A stretch of 64,000 nt of DNA from Streptosporangium roseum DSM 43021 (GTDB lineage: Bacteria > Actinomycetota > Actinomycetes > Streptosporangiales > Streptosporangiaceae), in assembly GCF_000024865.1 (NCBI RefSeq), contig NC_013595.1, positions 1,922,001 to 1,986,000 of the forward strand, in the 5' to 3' direction. The translations under genes were made by a program, and so were the position numbers. This document shows, piece by piece, positions 34,818 through 40,754 of this stretch. Every line of letters starts with the position of its first letter. The first letter of the stretch is position 1. Below the pieces are notes generated by a model. The model saw only the letters and a program-made list of their open reading frames with translations, searched no databases and was not told where the DNA came from.

Positions 34818-35141
34818 ATGAGCGCAGAGGATCTCGAGAAATACGAAACCGAGATGGAGCTGCAGCTTTACCGTGAGTACCGCGACGTCGTCGGGTTGTT
34901 CACCTACGTCGTCGAGACCGAGCGGCGCTTCTATCTGACCAACTCCGTCGACCTGGACGTCCGTACGGCCGAGAACGGTGACGTGTTCTTCGACGTGAAG
35001 ATGCAGGACGCCTGGGTCTGGGACATGTACCGCCCGGCGAGGTTCGTGAAGAACGTCCGCGTCGTCACCTTCAAGGACGTCAACGTCGAGGAGCTGGCCA
35101 AGCCCGACCTGGAGATGCCCAAGGAGGGGTTCTCGAACTGA
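34818..35141 (+). CDS. DUF2469 family protein
   Basis: 107-aa conserved actinobacterial protein, MSAEDLEKYETEMELQLYREYRDV at the start (two parts: MSAEDLEKYETE and MELQLYREYRDV). It is almost always between rnhB and yraN in this phylum. ATG 34818 follows AGGAGG. Function unknown; mostly acidic, no membrane segment. Confidence 0.92.
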   Translation: MSAEDLEKYETEMELQLYREYRDVVGLFTYVVETERRFYLTNSVDLDVRTAENGDVFFDVKMQDAWVWDMYRPARFVKNVRVVTFKDVNVEELAKPDLEMPKEGFSN

Positions 35142-35250
35142 GGTGTTCTCCACAGCCGCGGGCCGTGCCTGAACGGATGTCCACAGAATCGGGTTCGGCC
35201 CTCTGAGGCCGGGGTGAGCTGAGCGAAGGTCGGGAACCGGAGGTGGTTCC

Positions 35251-35604
35251 ATGGCCGCGAAGGACGAGCTCGGCAGGCACGGCGAACAGGTCGCCGTCGA
35301 CTATCTGCTGGCGCACGGCATGCAGATCCTGGATCGCAACTGGCGATGCCCGGACGGTGAGATCGACGTGGTCGCCCGCGAGGGGCGGGCGCTCGTCGTG
35401 GTGGAGGTGAAGACCCGCTCCGGCCGCACCCACGGGACCGCCTTCGAGGCGGTGACCGTGGTGAAGCTCGCCCGCCTGCGCAGGCTCACGGGCAGATGGC
35501 TGGCCGAGCGGCGTGAGCGGTTCGACTCCGTCCGCATCGACGTCATCGCCCTGGAGCGGTTCGCCGGAGACCTCGTCATCCGCCACGAGCGGGGGGTGTG
35601 CTAG
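35251..35604 (+). CDS. yraN: UPF0102 (YraN) nuclease-like protein
   Basis: 117-aa endonuclease-like fold. Motifs are GEQVAVDYLLAHG, NWRCPDGEIDVVAREG and LVVVEVKTRS, matching the PD-(D/E)XK pattern with D, E and K in place. It is upstream of comM and dprA, genes for DNA uptake and recombination. Its role is poorly known. Confidence 0.9.
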   Translation: MAAKDELGRHGEQVAVDYLLAHGMQILDRNWRCPDGEIDVVAREGRALVVVEVKTRSGRTHGTAFEAVTVVKLARLRRLTGRWLAERRERFDSVRIDVIALERFAGDLVIRHERGVC

Positions 35605-35655
35605 ATGCCTCCCGGACTGTCCTGGATCATCCGCCCCGCCTGGGGGGTGGCGTGA

Positions 35656-35931
35656 GTGGCCGTCGCACGCACGCGCTGCATCGCGCTGGTCGGAGTGACC
35701 GGCCACCCCGTCGACGTCGAGGCCGACGTCGGCTCCGGAATGGCCGGCCTGCACCTCATCGGCATGCTGGACACCGCGCTGAGCGAGGCGCGCGACCGGG
35801 TCCGCTCGGCGGTGGTCAACAGCCGCTACGGGTGGCCCGACGCGCGGATCACCGTCAGCCTGTTCCCCGCCAGCCTGCCCAAACGCGGAAGCGTGTTCGA
35901 CCTGGCGAAGAGCAAGCTAGGGCTCACTTAG
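35656..35931 (+). pseudogene. comM: comM 5' fragment, interrupted by the integrated element
   Basis: N-terminal 82 codons of a YifB/ComM family Mg-chelatase-like ATPase (residues ARTRCIALVGVTGHPVDVEA, GSGMAGLHLIG, ASLPKRGSVFDLA). Past the CTGGCGA core at 35902-35908 the frame runs into element DNA (KSKLGLT) and stops at 35931. In intact homologues the sequence continues DLAIAVALLAA, which is exactly what resumes at 50692. ComM is a hexameric helicase acting in branch migration during natural transformation. Without the ATPase part, this fragment should be inactive. Confidence 0.9.
35902..35908. other. left attachment core (attL)
   Basis: Seven bases, CTGGCGA, coding Leu-Ala in the comM frame. 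Same sequence at 50692-50698. To its right the element arm has ACTTA (35926-35930) then TAC, the mirror image of TAAGT (50676-50680) at the other end. The dyad's centre falls at the last base of the core, as expected for a serine-integrase attP with its two-base crossover there. Confidence 0.8.
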
Positions 35932-35943
35932 AAGTACGAAGAC

Positions 35944-35978
35944 GGGCCCGCCCGGTGCGCTAACACCGGAACGAGCCC
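35944..35978 (+). promoter_or_regulatory. leader hairpin 1 with downstream TTGATC
   Basis: Stem CCGGTG (35952-35957), loop CGCTAA, CACCGG (35964-35969), inside a weaker GGGC/GCCC outer stem. It is followed by CCCTTGATC. Similar structures precede 36926 and 38566, so it is a repeated leader element of the left arm. It could be a terminator-like attenuator or a regulator-binding RNA or DNA site. Confidence 0.5.
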
Positions 35979-36013
35979 TTGATCACCACCTGCGCTAACA
36001 GGAAGTAGATCCA

Positions 36014-36844
36014 GTGAGCAAGCGTACGACCCTCACCGTCGAGGGCGCCACTTCCCCCGTGAACCTGCGGACCCGTTCCACCGGCACCGTCCATGTGGCC
36101 ACCGCCGACGGCCGCTCCCTCTGCCCGGCCCGTGTGGCTGCTGACGGCGTGGAGGTCGTCTCCGCGCCGGTCTCGTGCCGCTCCTGTCTGAAGCTCCAGC
36201 CGGTCAAGGTTGTCGAGCGCCAGGAACTCCCCGCCGCGCCGCCGGCCGACATCATCCGCCTGACCGGCGACCAGCTCGACGGCGTCGCCTGCATCCGCTG
36301 CAGCGCCACCGACGCCCCCATGGTTCCCGCGGGGACCGGTGAGCGTGGCCAGTTGTTCGAGTGTGCCGACCACGGCCGGGAGTACGGGGTGCGTGGCACC
36401 GTCGACCACGGCAACGGCCCCCAGATCCGCACCTACACCGGCACGGACGCCGTCGGCATGCTCGCCGAGCTGCGGGACGTGCAGCACCGGCAGGGCGGCG
36501 TGGTGGACGCGGTCGTCGTGTCCCGGCCTGCGGGCGGCGAGTGGGCGCCGGCCGCTCCTTCCTGCTCGGCGTGCCCAGCGTGGTGTCGAGCCGACCACGG
36601 CAACGGTGTCGACGTCGAGCACGAGGGGGAGCTCATCACCGTGGCGGCCCCTGAGGCGGCCGAGGGCGTCGAGGTGGTCGCCCGGCTCCTCCAGTTCCCC
36701 GGCGGGGCTCTTCGGCTCTCCCTGGGGCTGTACGAGGGCGTGGAGTGCGACGCCGAGACTGAGCTCTTCCTGACCGAGGCCGAGCGCCTCGTCGAACACC
36801 TTCAGACCCTCATCACGGCCGCCCGCGCGGGCGCCCGTTCCTGA
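36014..36844 (+). CDS. DUF6907-like zinc-ribbon protein of integrative elements
   Basis: 276 aa. Cys pairs at CRSC (about 55-58) and CIRC (about 95-98), plus CSACPAWCRADHG around 185-197. The C-terminal portion (LRLSLGLYEGVECDAET..LTEAERLVEHLQTLI) matches the DUF6907 pattern: a CxxWCxxDH metal motif, then a beta region and a helix over the last residues. Such proteins are frequent on actinomycete integrative elements and have no proven function. GTG 36014 is preceded by AGGAAG. Followed by hairpin 2. Confidence 0.6.
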   Translation: MSKRTTLTVEGATSPVNLRTRSTGTVHVATADGRSLCPARVAADGVEVVSAPVSCRSCLKLQPVKVVERQELPAAPPADIIRLTGDQLDGVACIRCSATDAPMVPAGTGERGQLFECADHGREYGVRGTVDHGNGPQIRTYTGTDAVGMLAELRDVQHRQGGVVDAVVVSRPAGGEWAPAAPSCSACPAWCRADHGNGVDVEHEGELITVAAPEAAEGVEVVARLLQFPGGALRLSLGLYEGVECDAETELFLTEAERLVEHLQTLITAARAGARS

Positions 36845-36853
36845 TAGCAGAAC

Positions 36854-36889
36854 GGCCCCGGGCCGGTGCGCGAACACCGGTCCGGGGCC
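36854..36889 (+). promoter_or_regulatory. leader hairpin 2
   Basis: Long stem: GGCCCCGG (36854-36861), one unpaired base, CCGGTG (36863-36868), loop CGCGAA, CACCGG, one base, CCGGGGCC (36882-36889). Its inner stem and loop match hairpin 1. It lies between two DUF6907-like genes and probably acts as an attenuator or terminator. Confidence 0.6.
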
Positions 36890-36925
36890 TGGACCCCATC
36901 CCCTGATCGAAGCAGGAGCGAGATC

Positions 36926-37315
36926 GTGGAACCGACCGTACCCAACCAGCCGCCCACCTGGCACCCGGCCTGCCACTTGCCGTGGTGCCGCAACGACCAC
37001 GCCGCTACCCCCGTCCTGTCCGCGGACGTTGACGTGGTGCATACCGCGTTCGTCGCTGACTTCGACCTTGAGCGGAACGTGGTCGAGATCCGGTACATGC
37101 AGGCACAGGTGGCCGGCGCCCTGCAGACGCCCGTCCTGCGCGTCCTGTACGGCTCGACGTGGGCGGTCAACGACTCGCTCGACATTCCGTTGCCCGCGGC
37201 CGGGGCGCTCGGCGACATCCTCGCCCTGCTGACCGTGCAGACCTACGCGGAGTTCGGCGCGGCCCTGACGCACGGCTCGAAGGGGCCCGGCCAGGCGAAG
37301 GCGGTGACGTGGTGA
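36926..37315 (+). CDS. small DUF6907-like protein
   Basis: 129 aa starting GTG at 36926 with AGGAG eight bases upstream; a longer upstream open frame is rejected because it passes through the hairpin 2 region. The N-terminus carries CHLPWCRNDHA, the same CxxxWCxxDH metal motif as the previous gene, then a beta-rich core. Its end overlaps the start of the next gene (GTGA). Confidence 0.6.
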   Translation: MEPTVPNQPPTWHPACHLPWCRNDHAATPVLSADVDVVHTAFVADFDLERNVVEIRYMQAQVAGALQTPVLRVLYGSTWAVNDSLDIPLPAAGALGDILALLTVQTYAEFGAALTHGSKGPGQAKAVTW

Positions 37316-38079
37316 TCCGCTTCTTCACGACCGCCGTGGTTGTCCTGCTCGCCGCGGTCGCTGCGGTCGTCTCCTACCGGCACGCGCTCGAAGTCGTCAC
37401 CGCGAACGGCGAGTCGGGCCTGACCGCGTACCTGGTGCCGTTGACGATCGACGGCGCGATCTTCGCCAGCTCCATGGTTCTGCTCGACGCGGCCCGCCGA
37501 GGTCTTCCTGTGCCCGCTCTGGCGCGGTGGACGCTCGGCCTGGGCATCCTGGCCACCCTCGCCGCGAACGTCGCGACAGGGTGGGCTCACGGCCCGGTCG
37601 GGGCGATCGTCGCGGCGTGGCCGGCCGTCGCCCTGGTGCTGTCGTATGAGCTGCTGATGGGGATGATCCGGCGCGGGAACGTACCCGCCCCGGTCGTCGA
37701 CGAGCGGCTCGTCGAGGACGTCGAGCCGGGCGCCGTCGACGACTTCGAGCGTGAGGCCGACCGGCTGATCGCGTCGCTGTTCGGCGATGAGGTACGCGTA
37801 CCTGCTGTACCTCTGCAGCTCATCGACTCGAACGGCTCGGCCGATCAGCGGGAAGCCGGCGGGGCGCCCGTCGACGAGCCGGGGGTCGAGGTACAGCCGC
37901 CCTATGTACCTGAGTCCGACGATCCGCTGTACCCGCTCGCCCTGTCCCACTTCCTCGCCGACGTGACCGAGGGGGAGGTGCCGAGCGTCCGAACGATCAA
38001 GACGCGGATGTCGGTCGGCACCGACCGGGCACGCAAGCTTCAGGCGTACCTCGGCCAGCTCGTCGAGGTCGCGGCGTGA
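37312..38079 (+). CDS. DUF2637 membrane protein (plasmid/ICE type)
   Basis: 255 aa with four predicted spans: FFTTAVVVLLAAVAAVVSY, LTAYLVPLTIDGAIFASSM, WTLGLGILATLAANVATGW and AAWPAVALVLSYELLMG. The C-terminal 100 residues are hydrophilic, ending in VPSVRTIKTRMSVGTDRARKLQ, a helix-turn-helix-like region. DUF2637 proteins are typical of actinomycete integrative and conjugative elements, where they neighbour transfer or spread genes. Here no tra gene is next to it. Confidence 0.78.
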   Translation: MIRFFTTAVVVLLAAVAAVVSYRHALEVVTANGESGLTAYLVPLTIDGAIFASSMVLLDAARRGLPVPALARWTLGLGILATLAANVATGWAHGPVGAIVAAWPAVALVLSYELLMGMIRRGNVPAPVVDERLVEDVEPGAVDDFEREADRLIASLFGDEVRVPAVPLQLIDSNGSADQREAGGAPVDEPGVEVQPPYVPESDDPLYPLALSHFLADVTEGEVPSVRTIKTRMSVGTDRARKLQAYLGQLVEVAA

Positions 38080-38102
38080 GGCGCACTACCTGAACCGCTC
38101 GG

Positions 38103-38140
38103 CCCGGGGCCGGACAGTCGTGGGACTGCCCGGCCCCGGG
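38103..38140. terminator. bidirectional terminator
   Basis: Stem CCCGGGGCCGG (38103-38113) with CCGGCCCCGGG (38130-38140), and an inner stem CAGTC/GACTG with a four-base loop. It lies between the convergent DUF2637 and GntR genes and ends at the GntR stop. The 11-base perfect outer arm makes it a strong terminator for both strands. Confidence 0.78.
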
Positions 38141-38392
38141 TCATTCCGCCGGCCAGGAATCCCGCTCGGCGACGTAGGTTCCGCGGCCTTGGATCGTGAC
38201 CGTCCATCCCTGCTTGCCGAGCGCCTGCATGGCTCGGCGCACGGTGCCGCGGCTGACGCCGTGCTCGTCCTGTAGGTGCGATTCGGAGGGGAGCACCTGG
38301 CGCGGTTTGAGCTCGCCGGCACGGATCCGCTGACGCAGGATCTCGGCGAGCTGCTCCCACAATGGCTCCGGGTTGAGCTGGTCGACCGTCAT
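38141..38392 (-). CDS. GntR-family regulator (DNA-binding domain only)
   Basis: 83 aa, a single winged helix-turn-helix of GntR type: LWEQLAEILRQRIRAGELKPRQVLPSE (about 11-37) and HGVSRGTVRRAMQALGKQGW. There is no UTRA or FadR effector domain, as in element-borne repressors such as KorSA of pSAM2. Divergent from the small-gene cluster at 38566; candidate operators lie between. Probable repressor of the left-arm genes and itself. Confidence 0.8.
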   Translation of the reverse strand: MTVDQLNPEPLWEQLAEILRQRIRAGELKPRQVLPSESHLQDEHGVSRGTVRRAMQALGKQGWTVTIQGRGTYVAERDSWPAE

Positions 38393-38428
38393 GGGTCACG
38401 CGTTACGGACAGGCTGAATGACCTGCGC

Positions 38429-38479
38429 ATACGGTCCGTATTGCACAGGCTGTACGAGCTGTACGAGTAGGACGTACAG
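38429..38479. promoter_or_regulatory. GntR-type operator cluster
   Basis: Palindrome ATACGGTCCGTAT (38429-38441), with a related half site TACGGAC at 38404-38410. Just right of it lie the direct repeat CTGTACGAG twice (38450-38467) and the inverted pair CTGTACG-N7-CGTACAG (38459-38479). All sit upstream of the GntR gene, in the divergent region. This suggests two different binding sites for one or two regulators. Confidence 0.55.
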
Positions 38480-38504
38480 TCCTTCCTAGGTCGCACAACG
38501 TAAC

Positions 38505-38539
38505 GGGCCGCCCCGACGCTGAGAACGTCGTGACGGCCC
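38505..38539 (+). promoter_or_regulatory. leader hairpin 3 with TTGATC
   Basis: Stem GGGCCG (38505-38510), inner CGACG/CGTCG (38514-38518, 38526-38530), and CGGCCC (38534-38539), followed at once by TTGATC. Same layout as hairpin 1. It precedes the three-gene cluster beginning at 38566. Confidence 0.5.
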
Positions 38540-38565
38540 TTGATCGGACGATGGAGGTCCGAACC

Positions 38566-38733
38566 ATGGCCCACGATAAGCCCGGCAGCAGCCGCGAAGC
38601 TACGCCCGCGCAGACACCCCCAGTCCGCTACTGGCCGGACGGCACACAGGTCACGTTGGACGTCGAGGCCGCGCTCACCCGGATCGTCGACACGGTCCGC
38701 AGAGTCCAGGCCAACCACCGCGAGTCAGCATGA
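38566..38733 (+). CDS. small hypothetical protein (element)
   Basis: 55 aa (MAHDKPGSSREATPAQTPPV, RYWPDGTQVTLDVEAALTRIV). ATG 38566 has GGAGG eight bases upstream and is preferred to two in-frame upstream starts. Hydrophilic. Overlaps the next start (ATGA). Not recognised. Confidence 0.5.
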   Translation: MAHDKPGSSREATPAQTPPVRYWPDGTQVTLDVEAALTRIVDTVRRVQANHRESA

Positions 38734-38864
38734 GCCCGCAGGAGCTGGCCGTCGCCCTCGCCCGCCGCTGGAAGCTCGCCCGGGAAGACCTCGACCACGC
38801 GGCCGACGCCCTCGGCGTGGCCCGGGTGACCGACGAGGAGTGGGCGGAGATGAGCGAGCCGTGA
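38730..38864 (+). CDS. very small hypothetical protein (element)
   Basis: 44 aa, MSPQELAVALARRWKLARED then LDHAADALGVARVTDEEW. Predicted helical. ATG in the stop of the previous gene, and its own stop overlaps the next start, so three genes are coupled in a row. Function unknown. Confidence 0.45.
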   Translation: MSPQELAVALARRWKLAREDLDHAADALGVARVTDEEWAEMSEP

Positions 38865-39064
38865 CCTCCGAGTACGACCGCCTTGCCGCCGCCGCACAGG
38901 CTGCGTTCGACGCCGGACAGCCGCAGGATTTCCAGCTCACCGGCAAGGCGCTACGGCTCGCCAAGGGCGACCAGGAACTAGTCGAAGCCGTCCGAATGCA
39001 CTTCCTGGTGATGGCGTTCAATCGCCACCTCGAACCGCCGGGGCGCTTCGGCCGGCTGCACTGA
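38861..39064 (+). CDS. small hypothetical protein (element)
   Basis: 67 aa (MTSEYDRLAAAAQAAFDAGQ, then LTGKALRLAKGDQELVEAV). GTG start in a GTGA overlap with the previous stop. Mostly helical and charged; not recognised. Last gene of the plus-strand left arm. Confidence 0.5.
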   Translation: MTSEYDRLAAAAQAAFDAGQPQDFQLTGKALRLAKGDQELVEAVRMHFLVMAFNRHLEPPGRFGRLH

Positions 39065-39100
39065 TCCTCCCGGCCGGCGCATCCCCGCGTCCGGCCGGGC

Positions 39101-39203
39101 AGCCCGCGCGTTGAACGCGGCGCGCGGGCTGACGGCCCTGCTCTTCTGAGGGGTGGAGCAGGGAACGGTGGCCCCGTCTCGTGAAGGGCGAGACGGGGCC
39201 ACC
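39101..39203. terminator. bidirectional terminator block of the element
   Basis: Two hairpins. The first has perfect ten-base arms AGCCCGCGCG and CGCGCGGGCT (39101-39130). The second has perfect 15-base arms, GGTGGCCCCGTCTCG at 39167-39181 and CGAGACGGGGCCACC at 39189-39203. They separate the plus-strand left arm from the convergent minus-strand genes. Confidence 0.8.
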
Positions 39204-39209
39204 ACCATT

Positions 39210-39731
39210 TCAGGCGCTGCGTTGCCGAGTCGGTACGGGGATGACAGCGGGCTCTGCCGCGCCGTCCCATGAAACCAAGATCTCATGTGGGGTTGACCGG
39301 GCCAACGACCCCTCCATCACGAACTTCACCGAAGCTCCCGGCGGAATAACCGCATTTTCAGGAGCATTCGTCATCGTCCTGCTGGAGTTGTCCACGGTCA
39401 CCCCAGTGGCGATCTCAGTCCCGGTGTTGCGTAACACATAGCCATGCCCGACGGACTTTGATAAATCCCAGTTCACCGTGGGCCGCATGTCCCGGAGTGC
39501 TTCGATCTCGGCAACCTGTTCGGCTGCGGTGGCGGACCGGGCGCCGGCCTCGGCGGAGCGTTCGGAGGCGTCAGCGGATCGCGCTGCCTCGTCGACTGCG
39601 CGCTTCGCGGCCTTGGCGGCCTCCCGCTGATACTTCAGCGAGACCAGCGAGACCCCAAGGGCGATGGTCGAGAATGCCAAGGCCACGATGATGCTGACCC
39701 ATGCGGCGGTGTCTCCTGCGTCGACTTGCAT
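39210..39731 (-). CDS. membrane-anchored coiled-coil protein 1
   Basis: 173 aa. One N-terminal span (WVSIIVALAFSTIALGVSLV, about 11-30), then an alanine-rich coiled coil (about 35-80: AKAAKRAVDEAARSADASER), then a beta-rich domain (about 83-165: NWDLSKSVGHGYVLRNTGTE, ATGVTVDN). The architecture is the same as the next gene's, and the beta part begins in each with an NTG/NIG turn (VLRNTGTEIATGV versus VIENIGPTVARNV). Function unknown. Confidence 0.6.
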   Translation of the reverse strand: MQVDAGDTAAWVSIIVALAFSTIALGVSLVSLKYQREAAKAAKRAVDEAARSADASERSAEAGARSATAAEQVAEIEALRDMRPTVNWDLSKSVGHGYVLRNTGTEIATGVTVDNSSRTMTNAPENAVIPPGASVKFVMEGSLARSTPHEILVSWDGAAEPAVIPVPTRQRSA

Positions 39732-39749
39732 GCCGACCTCCCTGTGAAT

Positions 39750-40499
39750 CTAGAGATTGGGATTGGCGCGGCGAGGAGTCGGATTGGCTCTTTCGTATGG
39801 CAGCAGCTTCCTGATCCCGGCGAGTTCGTCCGTGACGTTCTCCAGCGCCTTCACGCCGTCGTGCATGTTCTTCACGGTGAGCTGCTCGGTGCCTTCGTAG
39901 ATCCGGAGGTCGATCTTGTATGTCATCGTCTCGACCGGCCGGCCGCCCGGCCCTTCGCAGTCCACCGTCACGGTGTACTCCTTGGGCAGGTCGGAGTTCA
40001 GCCGCTTGTACCCGAAATCGAAGAGCAATTCGATACGGCGTCCCGGGGGCATGGCCGGGATCCCGTTCTTGAAGAGGAAGGACTCGGCCAGGACGAATAT
40101 GCCCATGCCATCGGTGTCCATGAACCGCTCGATCTCCGGATCGAACTTGATCTGGACGTTCCTGGCCACGGTCGGCCCGATGTTCTCGATCACGATCAGG
40201 AATGCTTTGCTGACGAAGGCCGACGGCTGGATGTCGACGACGATGTACGGCTCTTGCTGCTCGCGGCGTACCTGTTGCTCCAGCTCTAGCTGACGCAGTG
40301 CGACGTCAAGCTGGTCCTTGCCGAGGGCGACCTGTTCATTGGCTGCGTCGGCGGACCTGCGAGCGTCGGCCGCCTGGCTCTCGGCCATCGCGGCCTGGGT
40401 TTTCGCTGCCCGCCAGGCCAGGATGGCCACGATCAGGGCAGCGAGCGCGATCAGGGCGGCGATGGCGGCCCAGTCGGGACCGCTTTCTACGGGGGGCAT
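39750..40499 (-). CDS. membrane-anchored coiled-coil protein 2
   Basis: 249 aa; span AAIALIALAALIVAILAW near 10-30, coiled coil to about 80 (QAADARRSADAANEQVALGK), and a beta-rich domain of about 130 residues (PYIVVDIQPSAFVSKAFLIV). It is likely paralogous to the neighbour, 18 bp apart. Placed at the 3' end of the phage-like unit, it may act in superinfection exclusion or accessory defence, but this is only a guess by position. Confidence 0.6.
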   Translation of the reverse strand: MPPVESGPDWAAIAALIALAALIVAILAWRAAKTQAAMAESQAADARRSADAANEQVALGKDQLDVALRQLELEQQVRREQQEPYIVVDIQPSAFVSKAFLIVIENIGPTVARNVQIKFDPEIERFMDTDGMGIFVLAESFLFKNGIPAMPPGRRIELLFDFGYKRLNSDLPKEYTVTVDCEGPGGRPVETMTYKIDLRIYEGTEQLTVKNMHDGVKALENVTDELAGIRKLLPYERANPTPRRANPNL

Positions 40500-40754
40500 G
40501 GGCCATCCTTGCGTTCGGCGATGACTGCATTGCCGAACGTAAGCGCGAACACCTGTGCGATATTTCCGATTATCAACGAAATGACATGGAATGACTACTT
40601 ACGGTTGCATGTCGCGCCGGTGCGTGCCATCTCTCATAGCCTCGAAGCGCTACCAGGTGCGTCGCGCATCTCGTCTACATGGGCGGGCCCGACCAGGTCC
40701 GCAGGCGTGGAGCCCTGCAAGGGCATGGCGAAACCGCCTCTCATGTCGATGGGG
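40500..40754. other. 255-bp gap with possible truncated 36-codon frame
   Basis: Between the tape measure stop and the membrane protein 2 start. A minus-strand frame at 40634-40744 would encode 36 residues (MRGGFAMPLQGSTPADLVG and on) with a poor ribosome site. It may be a remnant of the next tail gene or chance. The 40510-40620 part is AT-rich and could hold a promoter. Confidence 0.3.

Noticed and set aside
35880..36010. tRNA gene as integration target
   Set aside because: No cloverleaf at either junction; the target is the comM coding sequence.
36014..38079. Complete conjugative (AICE-type) transfer module
   Set aside because: DUF2637 and GntR genes are present but no TraB/FtsK translocase or relaxase is encoded in the element.
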